A DNA stretch of 64,000 bases from an uncultured Bizionia sp. Its GTDB lineage: Bacteria > Bacteroidota > Bacteroidia > Flavobacteriales > Flavobacteriaceae. Each line of letters opens with the position of its first letter. Position 1 is the first letter of the stretch. Made by a program: the position numbers and the translations under genes. The notes under the pieces are model-generated. The model saw only the letters and a list, made by a program, of their open reading frames with translations, was not told where the DNA came from and made no database searches. The DNA is taken from contig CANMCF010000019.1 of assembly GCA_947496215.1 (NCBI GenBank), positions 22,637-86,636 of the forward strand, read 5' to 3'. Positions 50,209 through 61,694 of this stretch are shown here, piece after piece.

Positions 50209-51162
50209 ATGGAATATTTAGAATTTGAATTACCTATAAAGGAGCTTGAAGAGCAACTGGAAAAATGCCAAGTCATTGGAAAAGAAAGTGATGTAGATGT
50301 TACTCAAACGTGCAAGCAGATTGAGAAGAAGCTCAAGGAAACCAAAAAGGACATATATAAGAATCTAACACCATGGCAGCGTGTACAGATGTCTCGCCAC
50401 CCGAATAGACCTTATACATTGGATTATATCAAGGCGCTTTGTGGAGATTCTTTTTTGGAATTGCATGGAGATCGTAACTTTAAAGACGATAAGGCCATGA
50501 TTGGTGGACTTGGTAAGATAGGAGACCAAAGTTATATGTTCATTGGGCAACAAAAAGGATATAACACCAAGACTCGACAATATAGAAATTTCGGTATGGC
50601 TAACCCTGAGGGGTACCGCAAGGCTCTGCGTTTGATGAAATCAGCTGAAAAGTTCGGTATTCCAGTAGTCACTCTTTTGGACACACCAGGGGCATATCCT
50701 GGGTTGGAAGCAGAAGAACGCGGACAAGGAGAAGCCATTGCAAGAAACATATTGGAAATGACACGCCTCAAAGTCCCTATCATTACGGTGGTGATTGGAG
50801 AAGGTGCTTCAGGAGGAGCATTGGGAATAGGTGTTGGAGATAAGGTGTTGATGCTGGAAAACACATGGTATTCAGTGATTTCACCGGAATCTTGTTCATC
50901 CATCTTATGGAGAAGTTGGGAATACAAGGAGACTGCTGCAGAGGCATTGAAATTGACAGCTACGGATATGAAAAGAATGAAGTTGGTGGATGAAATAGTC
51001 AAGGAACCTATAGGAGGAGCCCATAGTGATCGAGAAAAGACATTTTTGACAGTTAGAGAAGCCATTGTGAAATCTTTTGATGAATTTAAAAACTTATCAC
51101 CAAAAGAATTGGTTGAACAACGAATGGACAAGTATTCTCAAATGGGAGTTTACAAAGGCTAA
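50209..51162 (+). CDS. accA: acetyl-CoA carboxylase carboxyltransferase subunit alpha
   Basis: 317 aa; '[22 protein letters not shown]', '[27 protein letters not shown]', '[33 protein letters not shown]'. Confidence 0.97.
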   Translation: MEYLEFELPIKELEEQLEKCQVIGKESDVDVTQTCKQIEKKLKETKKDIYKNLTPWQRVQMSRHPNRPYTLDYIKALCGDSFLELHGDRNFKDDKAMIGGLGKIGDQSYMFIGQQKGYNTKTRQYRNFGMANPEGYRKALRLMKSAEKFGIPVVTLLDTPGAYPGLEAEERGQGEAIARNILEMTRLKVPIITVVIGEGASGGALGIGVGDKVLMLENTWYSVISPESCSSILWRSWEYKETAAEALKLTATDMKRMKLVDEIVKEPIGGAHSDREKTFLTVREAIVKSFDEFKNLSPKELVEQRMDKYSQMGVYKG

Positions 51163-51184
51163 CAGCAATAAAACCTAAAAAATT

Positions 51185-51217
51185 AAAATCTGAAAGTAGG
51201 GCTTTCAGATTTTTTTT
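51185..51217 (+). terminator. terminator of accA
   Basis: aaaatctgaaag-tagg-gctttcagatttttttt. Confidence 0.8.
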
Positions 51218-51330
51218 ATGCTTATCAACAAAAAAAATGAGTTATTAACATAGGAAATGTTCACTTTATGTGAAGATTGAGTAACTTTATAATTCATAAT
51301 AATCTTAACTATTTATTTACATTCGTTGTC

Positions 51331-52860
51331 ATGAAACAACCACAACAAGTATCAGGCTTCAAAGTCGACAAAAGCACGATAATAAGCCTTGAAAAAGGAA
51401 AGATACCTCCTCAAGCTCTTGATTTAGAGGAAGTTGTGCTTGGGGCTATGATGATTGACAAAAAAGGAGTAGATGAGGTGATCGATATTTTAAGCCCTGA
51501 TGCATTCTACAAAGAGACGCATCAGCACATCTTTGAGGCCATTTTCATGCTGTTTCAAGAAAGTGAACCCATTGACTTATTAACTGTTTCCAACCAATTG
51601 AAGACAAATGCGAAGTTGGATTTGATAGGAGGAGACTTTTACCTCATTTCCTTAACTCAAAAAGTGTCTTCTTCTGCTCACATTGAGTTTCATGCCCGTA
51701 TAATTTTACAAAAGTTCATTCAAAGAAGTCTAATAAAGATTTCAAATGAAATTATCGAGGAAGCATATGATGAGACAAAGGATGTTTTCGATTTGTTGGA
51801 TCATGCGGAATCCAAATTGTATGAAGTAACACAGGGTAACATAAAGAAATCCAGTGAGACGGCTCAAGACTTGGTAATACAAGCAAAAAAGAAAATCGAG
51901 GAAATTTCTAAAAAAGAAGGAATGAGTGGTGTTCCTACTGGATTTACGAAATTGGATGCACTAACGTCCGGATGGCAACCCAGTGATTTAATTATCATTG
52001 CTGCACGTCCAGGTATGGGTAAGACAGCATTAACGCTTACAATGGCGAGGAATATTGCAGTAAACTCGAATATTCCCGTTGCCTTCTTCTCATTGGAGAT
52101 GGCATCTGTACAGTTGATAACGCGTTTGATATCCAGTGAAACAGGGTTGTCTTCAGAAAAGCTCAGAACTGGAAAGTTGGAGAAGCATGAATGGGAACAA
52201 CTTAACGTAAAGGTAAAGAATTTGGAAAAGGCGCCATTGTTTATCGATGATACACCGTCTTTGTCCATTTTCGATTTGCGTGCAAAGGCAAGACGTCTGG
52301 CATCTCAGCATGGTATTAAGATGATAATGATCGATTATTTGCAATTGATGACGGCAGCAGGAAGTGGAGGGAATCGTGAACAAGAGATATCTACGATTTC
52401 TAGAAACTTAAAGGCTTTAGCTAAGGAATTGATGGTGCCGGTCATAGCATTATCACAGTTGTCTCGTGCAGTGGAGACACGTGGAGGAAGTAAAAGACCT
52501 TTGCTTTCCGATTTACGTGAATCTGGAGCAATCGAGCAAGATGCAGATATCGTATCGTTCATATATAGACCAGAATACTATAAAATAGACGAATGGGATG
52601 ATGATGATCATTCTCCTACCGCAGGACAGGGAGAGTTCATCGTAGCAAAACACCGTAATGGTGGTTTGGAAAATATTCGACTTAAATTTATTGGACACCT
52701 TGGTAAGTTTGACAATTTGGATGATTTCGATACGCCATTTGGACAAGAGTTCCATAGTAAGATGAATGCAGCAAACGATGATACATTCAAGACGGATAAT
52801 TTTACAGCTTCCCCACAGGATGCTTTTGGTACTCCAGATGATGATGATGTACCATTTTAA
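51331..52860 (+). CDS. dnaB: replicative DNA helicase
   Basis: 'PQALDLEEVVLGAMMIDKKGVDEVIDIL', 'IIIAARPGMGKTALTLTMARNIA', 'IMIDYLQLM', 'LSQLSRAVETR...LSDLRESGAIEQDADIV'. ATG 51331 preferred over 51277. Confidence 0.96.
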   Translation: MKQPQQVSGFKVDKSTIISLEKGKIPPQALDLEEVVLGAMMIDKKGVDEVIDILSPDAFYKETHQHIFEAIFMLFQESEPIDLLTVSNQLKTNAKLDLIGGDFYLISLTQKVSSSAHIEFHARIILQKFIQRSLIKISNEIIEEAYDETKDVFDLLDHAESKLYEVTQGNIKKSSETAQDLVIQAKKKIEEISKKEGMSGVPTGFTKLDALTSGWQPSDLIIIAARPGMGKTALTLTMARNIAVNSNIPVAFFSLEMASVQLITRLISSETGLSSEKLRTGKLEKHEWEQLNVKVKNLEKAPLFIDDTPSLSIFDLRAKARRLASQHGIKMIMIDYLQLMTAAGSGGNREQEISTISRNLKALAKELMVPVIALSQLSRAVETRGGSKRPLLSDLRESGAIEQDADIVSFIYRPEYYKIDEWDDDDHSPTAGQGEFIVAKHRNGGLENIRLKFIGHLGKFDNLDDFDTPFGQEFHSKMNAANDDTFKTDNFTASPQDAFGTPDDDDVPF

Positions 52861-52966
52861 ACCAAATAGGGGAATATCTTGTTAAACTACTTTATAAGAA
52901 GTCAGTTTTAAAGTATTTTTACGACGCAAATGTGATTGATGCCCTTAAAATAAATCTAAACGTAAG

Positions 52967-54004
52967 ATGGATAGAACGCGTACTACGAATATGTTGCTTT
53001 TGGTAATAGTGATACCAATTATATTTTACTTGTTGAAAGTATTGTCTTTTATATTTATACCATTGGTATTTTCAATGTTCATAGCATTGTTATTTTTACC
53101 ACTAATGCGTTTTTTAGGAAAGAAAAACGTACCAAAAAAAGTGAGTATAGTTATTGTCATATTGATAATAATTGCAGGATTGAAGGTAGGAGGGGAGCTC
53201 GTGAAGCTATCTAGTAAGCAGATTCTTGCAACAGATGCTAGTTTTTTGGTCAATGCACAAAATAAAATCAATGACCTGGTTTACAGTGTAGATTCCTTTT
53301 TTGGAGTGGAATCCATTCCAGATAGCAATCCCAAGTTGTCTAGATTTTTTAAGAAAGAAGCAATTTTCAACAATTTCGGTTCAACATTCAGCGTAATAAG
53401 CAAGTTCTTGACTTCGGTATTGATGACCACCTTTTTTGTCGTACTATGGTTGGGGGAGTCCATCAACATCCAAAAATTGTTGAACACGACGCTATTGAAG
53501 CGAAAGCACACTTCTGTAAAGACATTTAGAAAAATAGAAAAAGACCTCATAAAGTTCATAAAGGTGAAGTTTCTTGTTAGTTTGCTAACAGGTATAGGAA
53601 CAGGACTGGCATGTTATTTTTTCGATGTGAGTTTCCCTATCTTCTGGGGACTTTTTGCTTTCTTGATAAATTTCGTGCAAATGGTGGGGTCATTCATTTC
53701 AGTAATACTCTTGTCCATGTTTGCCTTCGTGGAGTTGGACCCATCGAGTACGTTGTTCTTCTTCATTCTATCGATAACTGGGGTGCAAGTCCTTTTTGGA
53801 GCTATATTGGAACCCGTTTTCATGGGTAAATCGTTTTCTATAAACATTATCACGGTATTGGTGATGTTGATGTTTTGGGGATATATATGGGGGATTCCAG
53901 GTTTGATAATGGCAATACCGGTAACCGTATTTCTTAAAATCATTTTCGAACAGTTTCCAAGCACCAAAGGCATAGCCAATCTCATATCGGGATCAGGTAA
54001 TTAG
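52967..54004 (+). CDS. AI-2E family transporter
   Basis: 345 aa; multi-TM, 'LLTGIGTGLACYFFDVSFPIFWGLFAFLINFVQMVGSFIS', 'PVFMGKSFSINIITVLVMLMFWGYIWGIPGLIMAIP'. Confidence 0.9.
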   Translation: MDRTRTTNMLLLVIVIPIIFYLLKVLSFIFIPLVFSMFIALLFLPLMRFLGKKNVPKKVSIVIVILIIIAGLKVGGELVKLSSKQILATDASFLVNAQNKINDLVYSVDSFFGVESIPDSNPKLSRFFKKEAIFNNFGSTFSVISKFLTSVLMTTFFVVLWLGESINIQKLLNTTLLKRKHTSVKTFRKIEKDLIKFIKVKFLVSLLTGIGTGLACYFFDVSFPIFWGLFAFLINFVQMVGSFISVILLSMFAFVELDPSSTLFFFILSITGVQVLFGAILEPVFMGKSFSINIITVLVMLMFWGYIWGIPGLIMAIPVTVFLKIIFEQFPSTKGIANLISGSGN

Positions 54005-54130
54005 ATATTTGCCAATATTTACTTAAAGGAGGTGAAAAAGAACAATTTTTAAGTATCTTTCAAGTTGAATAATGTAGACGCCTTGGTTTTTCATAAGGAA
54101 AATGACTAGGTATAAAAGTTTTTTACTGCT

Positions 54131-55390
54131 TTGAAGAAAATAATTTCACTTATAACAATATTACTGTTTACAACACAAGTATTTGCATCTTATATTTTAA
54201 TTCCCATGGATGCAGAAACTCAAGAAAACCATCTGAAGGCTTATGGTATAACCTATTGGACTTTAAAACAGGAGCTGAAGGTGAAATGGTTGCTGAATTA
54301 TAGAGGTGGATCCTTTTTGTTGCCCGACAATGAAGCCATACAACGTGAATGCAAAATAAGAGGAGTAAGCTTTGAAGTCTTGAGCAATGCCAAAGCAGAA
54401 AGCATATTGGAAGACATAAGTAGTCCAAGTAAGAACATGGAAGCCGTAATATTGGAAAAAGCACCAAATATTGCAGTCTATACCCCTAAAGGCAAGCTGC
54501 CATGGGATGACGCTGTGACCATGGTCTTGAGCTATGCGGAGATTCCTTATGAAACCATATATGACAAAGAAGTTTTAGAAGATGGCCTGTTGCTTTTTGA
54601 TTGGTTGCATTTGCATCACGAGGACTTCACAGGACAATTTGGTAAATTTTATCGTAATTATAGAACTGCGGCTTGGTATATTGAAGAAAAGAAACAAGCA
54701 GAAGCATTGGCAGAATCGTTGGGTTATGCTAAGGTATCTGAATCTAAACGAGCTGTTTCCCTAAAAATTAGGGATTATGTGGTAGGAGGAGGCTTCATGT
54801 TTGCAATGTGTAGTGCGACAGACAGTTTTGACATCGCATTGTCTGCAGATGGAGTGGACATTTGTGAGCCAATGTTTGATGGAGATGGTAGTGATGCTAA
54901 CTATCAAGCAAAATTGGATTACCGTAAGACGTTTGCATTCAAGGAATTCATACTTGAAAGAAGCCCAATGATCTATGAGTTTTCGAGTATAGATATGACG
55001 AGAAAACGTAAAATACCCAAAGAGACAGATTATTTTTCATTGATGGATTTTTCTGCTAAATGGGATCCTATACCAACTATGTTATGTCAGAATCATACTG
55101 CATTGGTAAAAGGGTTCATGGGGCAGACGACATCTTTTACTAGAGAAGAAATAAAATCCAATGTCTTGGTAATGGGGGAAAATAGAACGAATGGAGAAGC
55201 GAAGTACATACATGGAATAAAAGGTAAAGGCTTCTTTACGTTTTATGGAGGCCATGACCCTGAAGACTATACGCATAAGGTAGGTGATCCTAAAACTGAA
55301 CTGGATTTGCACCCTACGTCTCCAGGTTACAGGCTAATTTTGAACAATGTATTGTTTCCAGCAGCAAGAAAGAAGAAGCAAAAAACATAA
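54131..55390 (+). CDS. secreted protein of the family often labelled 'asparagine synthetase B' in Flavobacteriia
   Basis: 419 aa; signal peptide and 'SYILIPMDAETQENHLKAYGITYWTLKQELKVKWLLNYRGGSFLL...FMFAMCSATDSFDIALSADGVDI'. Family label recalled, not searched. Confidence 0.65.
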   Translation: MKKIISLITILLFTTQVFASYILIPMDAETQENHLKAYGITYWTLKQELKVKWLLNYRGGSFLLPDNEAIQRECKIRGVSFEVLSNAKAESILEDISSPSKNMEAVILEKAPNIAVYTPKGKLPWDDAVTMVLSYAEIPYETIYDKEVLEDGLLLFDWLHLHHEDFTGQFGKFYRNYRTAAWYIEEKKQAEALAESLGYAKVSESKRAVSLKIRDYVVGGGFMFAMCSATDSFDIALSADGVDICEPMFDGDGSDANYQAKLDYRKTFAFKEFILERSPMIYEFSSIDMTRKRKIPKETDYFSLMDFSAKWDPIPTMLCQNHTALVKGFMGQTTSFTREEIKSNVLVMGENRTNGEAKYIHGIKGKGFFTFYGGHDPEDYTHKVGDPKTELDLHPTSPGYRLILNNVLFPAARKKKQKT

Positions 55391-55469
55391 TTGTTTTTAA
55401 GATAAAAGACCTCTCAATTCAATTAAATGTCTTTTAGATTCAATTTTTGTAATATGTGTTTATGGGATT

Positions 55470-56250
55470 TTAGTTTGGATACATAAGAGCTACAGCTATT
55501 TTGTCATAATATGATAAACCAGAGAATATACCATCAGTAAAAGTATTCATTGCGGAGTTGGGATCAGGAAAATCTCCAGTTGGTGTCCCTAGAATTGCTA
55601 TGACATCTGCATTATTGGCATCATATTCATTATTACCAATTCCATCTGTATGTCTAAACCCGATGGTATGGCTCTAATTCATGTACCATGGTGTCTAGCC
55701 TTTCATCATATCTCAATGAATTTCAAGGTTAACCAATATTAATCAACCTGCCTCTACCTCCAATGATGAATATGTCAGCTTCACTTGAGGATGTGGTAAG
55801 ACTAAAAGTTTATCCTGCTATTAGGTACATAATTCAAAATAGTCATAGTATCGTTTACTGCATCAGTCCAATTGTCTCCATTCGGTACATTAGTGTTGGC
55901 AGGATCCTCTTGTGTGGCAGAAGAATGCAAGACAAGAATACCCTGATGTCTCTATAATCATCGACTAGTTCTCTAGATCTTATCTGTTTATTTGTGCCAA
56001 CATTTTCATGACCTCAATGTTTCCTGAGAATAACATATCCCTACCTGCCAAATAATTCCCATTGGATAATTTATGGATCTTATCTATATTCCATCCTTTC
56101 TCTACTAGAATTTTCACTATTGGATCGTCAGGATCTACATTTTCATAGGTGTTTGTTTCTTCAGATGTGAAATCTTTTGATTCTTCTGTATAAGAAAGGT
56201 AAAAGAAAGCAATGCGACGAAGTAGAATGGTTTAATGCTGCCATTCAATA
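55470..56250 (-). pseudogene. frameshifted secreted zinc metalloprotease (M57/HEIGH-like)
   Basis: Frames on the minus strand read 'SIKPFYFVALLSFTFL', 'ESKDFTSEETNTYENVDPDDPIVKILVEKGWNIDKIHKLSNGNYLAGRDMLFSGNIEVMKMLAQINR', 'LDTMVHEL[fs]GHTIGFRHTDGIGNNEYDANNADVIAILGTPTGDFPDPNSAMNTFTDGIFSGLSYYDKIAVALMYPN*'. Confidence 0.75.
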
Positions 56251-56526
56251 AGTTTTTATAAGAGACAATGTTTTTTTAGACAACAATCTAGAGTTTTTTT
56301 TGAGGAAAAGTATTGTGGTTAAGTATATGATAAGTCTACTAAAGACCTTAGCAAATCCACTCGGAATAGGCAAATTATAACTAGAGGCAATACTTTATAA
56401 TTGATAAGATGGAGTAATTGTAAAAAGCTCATTGTACATATCACCAAAATTCAATGATTTGAATGAAACAATGTTCTTTTTAATGATACTTTTACTAAAT
56501 TTATAGAGCAATAAATTGTTTTAATC

Positions 56527-56799
56527 ATGTCGAGAAAGGAAATCATACTCAATAAAATACAAATCTTGATAACCAATCATTTTGAATCTCCAGAAAAGGC
56601 ATTTGACTTTTTCGATGCGGATGGCCATGGAAAACTCACAAAGAGAGAGATTGTGAAGTTGTTGAAAGAAGCTGAAATTAGTGGATTCATTAGAGGTTTG
56701 GTTGCATCAAAATTAATCCAGGGATATGATAGGGATGGAGACAAGCTCATCGATTGGGAAGAATTCAAGGCAGCGATAGATGAAATTTCCAAAGATTAA
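56527..56799 (+). CDS. EF-hand calcium-binding domain protein
   Basis: 90 aa; two EF-loops 'DADGHGKLTKRE' and 'DRDGDKLIDWEE'. Confidence 0.88.
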   Translation: MSRKEIILNKIQILITNHFESPEKAFDFFDADGHGKLTKREIVKLLKEAEISGFIRGLVASKLIQGYDRDGDKLIDWEEFKAAIDEISKD

Positions 56800-56811
56800 A
56801 ACACTAGCTAT

Positions 56812-57918
56812 TTGAAAAACAATACACTTCGATTTTTACGATTATTGTTATCTACAATTGCTTTTTGGACAATAGCTTTGTCTATGTTCATAATCATCAG
56901 GTATTTTGCAATAGGAGAAGTAGAGACAGGAATAGAGAATGACATACCTATAGTATATTGGTTGTTCAACTTTGGGATTGTATCCGGTGTAATAGTTGGC
57001 ACTTTTTATGCTTTTATCGAGTTTTTGTTCGATAAGTACGTTTCCAAATACTTGGCCATTGGTATCATTTTCATCCAAAAATCGGTTATTTACCTTTTTG
57101 GTTTGATAGTATCCATAACATTTATTTCCAGAAAAGTTGAGAGCTATGGGGATTTGGATTTGCCAAATGATGAAGTAGGGTGGTGGGTCAACTCCAAGAT
57201 ATTTTGGCTTATAGTGGTTTACTTCATAATATGCTCTTTGATTTTTTCATTTATTAAGATCGCCAATGAAAAATTTGGTAAAGGAGTCTTTCTGAAATTG
57301 TTGGTTGGAAGATATAAGAGACCTAGGGAAGAAGAACGTATTTTTATGTTTCTGGATTTGCAAGCATCTACCAGTATAGCTGAACAATTAGGCCATTACA
57401 AGTATAGTGAACTCATACAGGATTGTTTTTATGATTTGAATCTGATAACACCTAAATATGATGCTGAAATATATCAATATGTAGGGGATGAGGCAGTATT
57501 GAGTTGGCCATATATAAAAGGATTGGCAAATAACAATTGTGTGGACTTGTTTTATGATTTTCAACAAAGGTTATTGAAAAAAGAAAAGACATATATGAAA
57601 AAATATGGTCTACTCCCTAAATTCAAAGCAGGAATCCATGGCGGGAAACTCATCGTGACGGAAGTCGGTACCATAAAAAAGGAAATAGCATATCATGGAG
57701 ATGTCATAAATACTACGGCTAGAATTCAAGGTGAATGCAACAAATATGAAGAATGGTTGTTGGCATCGGAATCATTGCTCAATGACTTAAACCTCAATGG
57801 GAAATTCGAAACGACTACGTTGGGAAGTATCACCTTAAAGGGAAAAGAGGAAAAAGTACCTTTGTATGCAATAACAAAAAGTAGCAATTTCATCAGGACT
57901 TCAAATAAAAAGAAATAA
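56812..57918 (+). CDS. membrane-anchored class III adenylate/guanylate cyclase
   Basis: 368 aa; several TM helices, then 'RIFMFLDLQASTSIAEQLGHYKYSELIQDCF', 'YQYVGDEAVLSWP', 'AGIHGGKLIVTEVGTIKKEIAYHGDVINTTARIQGEC'; TTG start 12 nt after the EF-hand gene. Confidence 0.9.
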   Translation: MKNNTLRFLRLLLSTIAFWTIALSMFIIIRYFAIGEVETGIENDIPIVYWLFNFGIVSGVIVGTFYAFIEFLFDKYVSKYLAIGIIFIQKSVIYLFGLIVSITFISRKVESYGDLDLPNDEVGWWVNSKIFWLIVVYFIICSLIFSFIKIANEKFGKGVFLKLLVGRYKRPREEERIFMFLDLQASTSIAEQLGHYKYSELIQDCFYDLNLITPKYDAEIYQYVGDEAVLSWPYIKGLANNNCVDLFYDFQQRLLKKEKTYMKKYGLLPKFKAGIHGGKLIVTEVGTIKKEIAYHGDVINTTARIQGECNKYEEWLLASESLLNDLNLNGKFETTTLGSITLKGKEEKVPLYAITKSSNFIRTSNKKK

Positions 57919-58167
57919 AAAACAAATATCATATGAAAGCATATGGTTAAAATCTTCTTTGAAGAGAAAGTCAATAAAAATTTTATATGTAATTTGAATT
58001 TCTTTTCAAAAGACTTCTTATGGTGGAGGTGTCACCAAGATGCCTTTTAGGATGTCCCTGAATTCTCTTTCTTGCTATTCAATGGTTGTATTGCAATAAG
58101 CGAGCAAAAAGAAAAGCAATAGCTAATAGCTAGGGATAATGGTCACGAACAAAAAAATGTAAAAACA

Positions 58168-58200
58168 AAAAAATCCGATTCAATTAAGAATCGGATTTTT
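58168..58200 (-). terminator. terminator of thrS-infC-rpmI-rplT operon
   Basis: aaaaatccgattc-aattaa-gaatcggattttt. Confidence 0.8.
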
Positions 58201-58241
58201 CGTATATAAGCGAAATGATATTAGTCAATAGGCAAAATGCC

Positions 58242-58586
58242 TTATTTAATTTTGTTTACTACAGCTTCGAAAGCTTCTGGGTTGTTCATAGCTAAATCTG
58301 CTAAAACCTTACGGTTCAATTCGATGTTGTTAGCTTTTAATTTCCCCATGAATTGAGAGTAAGACATACCGTGTAATCTAGCTCCAGCGTTAATACGCGT
58401 AATCCATAATGCACGAAATGTTCTCTTTTTGTTTCTACGATCTCTGTATGCATATTGCATAGCTTTGTCAACCGCATTCTTTGCTACTGTCCAAACGTTT
58501 TTACGACGTCCGAAGTAACCTTTTGCTTGTTTAAGCACCTTTTTTCTTCTGGCTCTTTTGGCAACAGAATTTACTGATCTAGGCAT
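58242..58586 (-). CDS. rplT: 50S ribosomal protein L20
   Basis: 114 aa; '[39 protein letters not shown]'. Confidence 0.98.
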   Translation of the reverse strand: MPRSVNSVAKRARRKKVLKQAKGYFGRRKNVWTVAKNAVDKAMQYAYRDRRNKKRTFRALWITRINAGARLHGMSYSQFMGKLKANNIELNRKVLADLAMNNPEAFEAVVNKIK

Positions 58587-58698
58587 AATTTTAAATTTTT
58601 TTGTAGTAGGCGTTCAAAACTGACACTTTAATTTATTCTTTAAATCGAATAGCCTAACTCCAGGGTTTATAAATAATTTTTAACCAATTAAGGCAATG

Positions 58699-58896
58699 TT
58701 ACTTTAAACGCATCATTACTTTAATATTGTTCTCATCCGCAGGGTGTACCAATGTACTGTGCGTTAGAGCAAGCTTACGTTTTTTAGACTTCTTTGTTAA
58801 GATGTGACTCTTAAACGCGTGCTTTCTTTTTATTTTACCAGTACCAGTAAGCTTAAAACGCTTTTTAGCACTAGATTTTGTTTTCATTTTAGGCAT
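58699..58896 (-). CDS. rpmI: 50S ribosomal protein L35
   Basis: 65 aa; '[44 protein letters not shown]'. Confidence 0.97.
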   Translation of the reverse strand: MPKMKTKSSAKKRFKLTGTGKIKRKHAFKSHILTKKSKKRKLALTHSTLVHPADENNIKVMMRLK

Positions 58897-58957
58897 CTTG
58901 TTTCCTAGGTTTTAATTATTTCGCTTATAATGTCTTTTACCTTTTATAAGGTGTCTT

Positions 58958-59509
58958 TTATTTTTTTGGAGCGATGAACATTGTCATTCGCTTACCTTCC
59001 AATCTTGGCATTTGCTCTACTTTTCCAAATTCCTCAAGATCTTGAGCCAAACGCAATAATAGAATTTGACCTTGTTCCTTGAACACTATGGAACGTCCTT
59101 TAAAGAAAACGAAAGCCTTTAACTTGGCGCCTTCTTTAAGAAACTTCTCAGCATGCTTCTTCTTGAATTCGTAATCATGATCATCAGTTTGAGGACCAAA
59201 ACGAATTTCTTTTATAACAACTTTCGTAGCTTTGGACTTTATGGCTTTGTCGCGTTTCTTTTGTTCGTAAAGAAACTTTTTATAGTCCATTATCTTACAA
59301 ACAGGAGGATCTGCTTTTGGAGAAATTTCTACAAGATCCAATTCTTGTTCTCCTGCAAATGTTAAAGCTTCTTTTGTTGAATATATTCCAACTTCTATGT
59401 TATCTCCGACTAGACGAACTTTTTCAGCTCTAATCTTAGAGTTGATTCTGTGTTGGTCTTCTTTAATTACTCTTAAAGGGCCTTTTGATCTTTTTCTACG
59501 TATTGCTAT
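58958..59509 (-). CDS. infC: translation initiation factor IF-3, ATA start codon
   Basis: The track ORF starts at 59341; extending gives (ATA)[78 protein letters not shown]. In-frame TAA is 5 codons upstream of the ATA. Confidence 0.93.
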   Translation of the reverse strand: MAIRRKRSKGPLRVIKEDQHRINSKIRAEKVRLVGDNIEVGIYSTKEALTFAGEQELDLVEISPKADPPVCKIMDYKKFLYEQKKRDKAIKSKATKVVIKEIRFGPQTDDHDYEFKKKHAEKFLKEGAKLKAFVFFKGRSIVFKEQGQILLLRLAQDLEEFGKVEQMPRLEGKRMTMFIAPKK

Positions 59510-59540
59510 GACTTCTGAGTTTTAGTTAAACTTATTCTAT

Positions 59541-61475
59541 TTAAAATTGTTTCAATGTCTTGTTTATTTCCGTTTTGACAATTTCTGAAAATTCATCTAC
59601 ACTTATTGTGCCTATATCGTTTCCGCCATGTTGTCTTACAGAAATCCTGTTTTCTTGCTCTTCATTCTCGCCGATGATTATCATATATGGCGTTTTGTTC
59701 ATTTCTGCTTCACGTATTTTCTTCCCAATAGTTTCATTTCTATTATCTACAAGGGCGCGAATTTCGTGATTTTCTAACAAAGTTAAAACTTTTTTACCGT
59801 ATTTTTCATATTTCTCGCTAAGAGTTAATACAGAAACTTGAACAGGCATTAACCATAAAGGGAAATTTCCACCTGTATGTTCTAGTAAAATAGCGATGAA
59901 GCGTTCCATGCTTCCAAAGGGAGCACGATGAATCATAACAGGTCTATGTGATTCGTTATCACTGCCTTTGTAAGTCAAATCGAAACGTTCAGGTAAGTTG
60001 TAATCTACCTGTATCGTTCCCAGTTGCCATTGTCTACCCAAAGCATCCTTTACCATGAAATCCAACTTAGGGCCATAAAAGGCGGCTTCACCAGTTTCAA
60101 TGACATAGTTCAACCCTTTGTCTTTGGCTGCACTTATAATGGCTTGTTCGGCTTTGTCCCAGTTTTCAAGACTACCAATGTACTTGTCTGGATTTTCTGG
60201 ATCCCTCAAGGATACTTGAGCGGTAAAGTCTTCAAAACCTAAAGAACCGAAAACATAAAGAACCAAATCTATTACATTCTTGAACTCTTCATCCAATTGA
60301 TCTGGCGTACAGAACAAGTGAGCATCATCTTGTGTAAAACCTCTAACTCTGGTTAAACCATGAAGTTCTCCACTTTGTTCATATCTATATACAGTACCAA
60401 ATTCAGCATAGCGTTTCGGCAAATCTTTATAAGACCATTGACTATTGTTGTAAATTTCACAGTGATGAGGGCAATTCATTGGTTTCAATAGGAATTCCTC
60501 ATCCTCTTTAGGTGTTTTTATTGGTTGAAAGCTATCTTCTCCATATTTTGCATAATGACCGGAAGTAACATACAATTCCTTTTGTCCTATATGCGGTGTC
60601 ATGACCATTTCATATCCAGCTTTCTTTTGAGCACTCTTCAAAAAGTTTTCCAAGCGTTCACGCAAGGCAGTTCCTTTTGGAAGCCATAAAGGTAAACCAG
60701 CTCCCACCTTTTGTGAAAAAGTGAAAAGTTCCAATTCTTTTCCTAATTTTCTATGATCACGCTTTTTGGCTTCTTCAAGTAAAGCCAAGTATTCTGTCAA
60801 TTCCTTTTGTTTAGGGAAAGATACACCATAAACACGAGTTAATTGAGGCTTGTTTTCATCACCTCTCCAATAAGCACCAGCTACAGATAGTACTTTTACG
60901 GCTTTGATGATTCCTGTATTAGGGATGTGACCACCACGGCATAAATCGGTAAAGGTCGAATGATCACAAAAAGTAATCGTACCATCTTCTAGGTTTTCGA
61001 TTAATTCAGTTTTATATGGGTTGTCCTTGTATAAGGACAAAGCATCTGCTTTGGAAACAGATCTCAAGCTAAAGTTGTGCTTGCCTCGTGCAATCTCCAA
61101 CATTTTTGATTCTATGGACTTGAAGTCCTTGTCAGAGATGGAATCTTCCCCAAAATCTACATCATAATAGAATCCATTGGTAATTGCCGGACCAATGGTC
61201 AACTTGGCATTAGGATACAATTCTTCAATAGCTTGAGCTAAAACGTGAGCAGAAGAATGCCAAAAAGCTTTCTTTCCTTCATCGTTTTTCCAAGTATGCA
61301 ATACTAAAGACCCATCGGTGGTTAAAGGAGTGGTCGTTTCAACAGTTGTACCATTAAAACTAGCAGAAATAACATTTCTAGCCAAGCCTTCACTAATACT
61401 TTTGGCAACATCCATCGCAGTAGAATGTTTCTCAAAAGATTTTATACTTCCGTCAGGTAAAGTAATTTGTATCAT
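59541..61475 (-). CDS. thrS: threonyl-tRNA synthetase
   Basis: 644 aa; TGS domain N-term, '[18 protein letters not shown]', '[10 protein letters not shown]', '[14 protein letters not shown]', '[21 protein letters not shown]'. Confidence 0.98.
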   Translation of the reverse strand: MIQITLPDGSIKSFEKHSTAMDVAKSISEGLARNVISASFNGTTVETTTPLTTDGSLVLHTWKNDEGKKAFWHSSAHVLAQAIEELYPNAKLTIGPAITNGFYYDVDFGEDSISDKDFKSIESKMLEIARGKHNFSLRSVSKADALSLYKDNPYKTELIENLEDGTITFCDHSTFTDLCRGGHIPNTGIIKAVKVLSVAGAYWRGDENKPQLTRVYGVSFPKQKELTEYLALLEEAKKRDHRKLGKELELFTFSQKVGAGLPLWLPKGTALRERLENFLKSAQKKAGYEMVMTPHIGQKELYVTSGHYAKYGEDSFQPIKTPKEDEEFLLKPMNCPHHCEIYNNSQWSYKDLPKRYAEFGTVYRYEQSGELHGLTRVRGFTQDDAHLFCTPDQLDEEFKNVIDLVLYVFGSLGFEDFTAQVSLRDPENPDKYIGSLENWDKAEQAIISAAKDKGLNYVIETGEAAFYGPKLDFMVKDALGRQWQLGTIQVDYNLPERFDLTYKGSDNESHRPVMIHRAPFGSMERFIAILLEHTGGNFPLWLMPVQVSVLTLSEKYEKYGKKVLTLLENHEIRALVDNRNETIGKKIREAEMNKTPYMIIIGENEEQENRISVRQHGGNDIGTISVDEFSEIVKTEINKTLKQF

Positions 61476-61496
61476 ATATTGTATTAAAATTGAAGC

Positions 61497-61530
61497 TGCA
61501 AAGATAATAGGTTAGAAATAGACAAACAAC
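61497..61530 (-). promoter_or_regulatory. thrS operon promoter (TTTG...TATCTTTG)
   Basis: Minus strand GTTGTTTGTCTATTTCTAACCTATTATCTTTGCAGC. Confidence 0.5.
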
Positions 61531-61694
61531 ACATAGTTATGTATATTTCAAATGACTAGTTCTTTATAAAGATTTGATGTGGGACATCTCTTATGAAATT
61601 AATGGTTTTCAGTTTAAGAAAATCTAGAAGTCAACAAAATAAAAGTAGTCAAAATTATTCTTCAGACGACTTTTAATGGTCAAGCGTATTGCCT

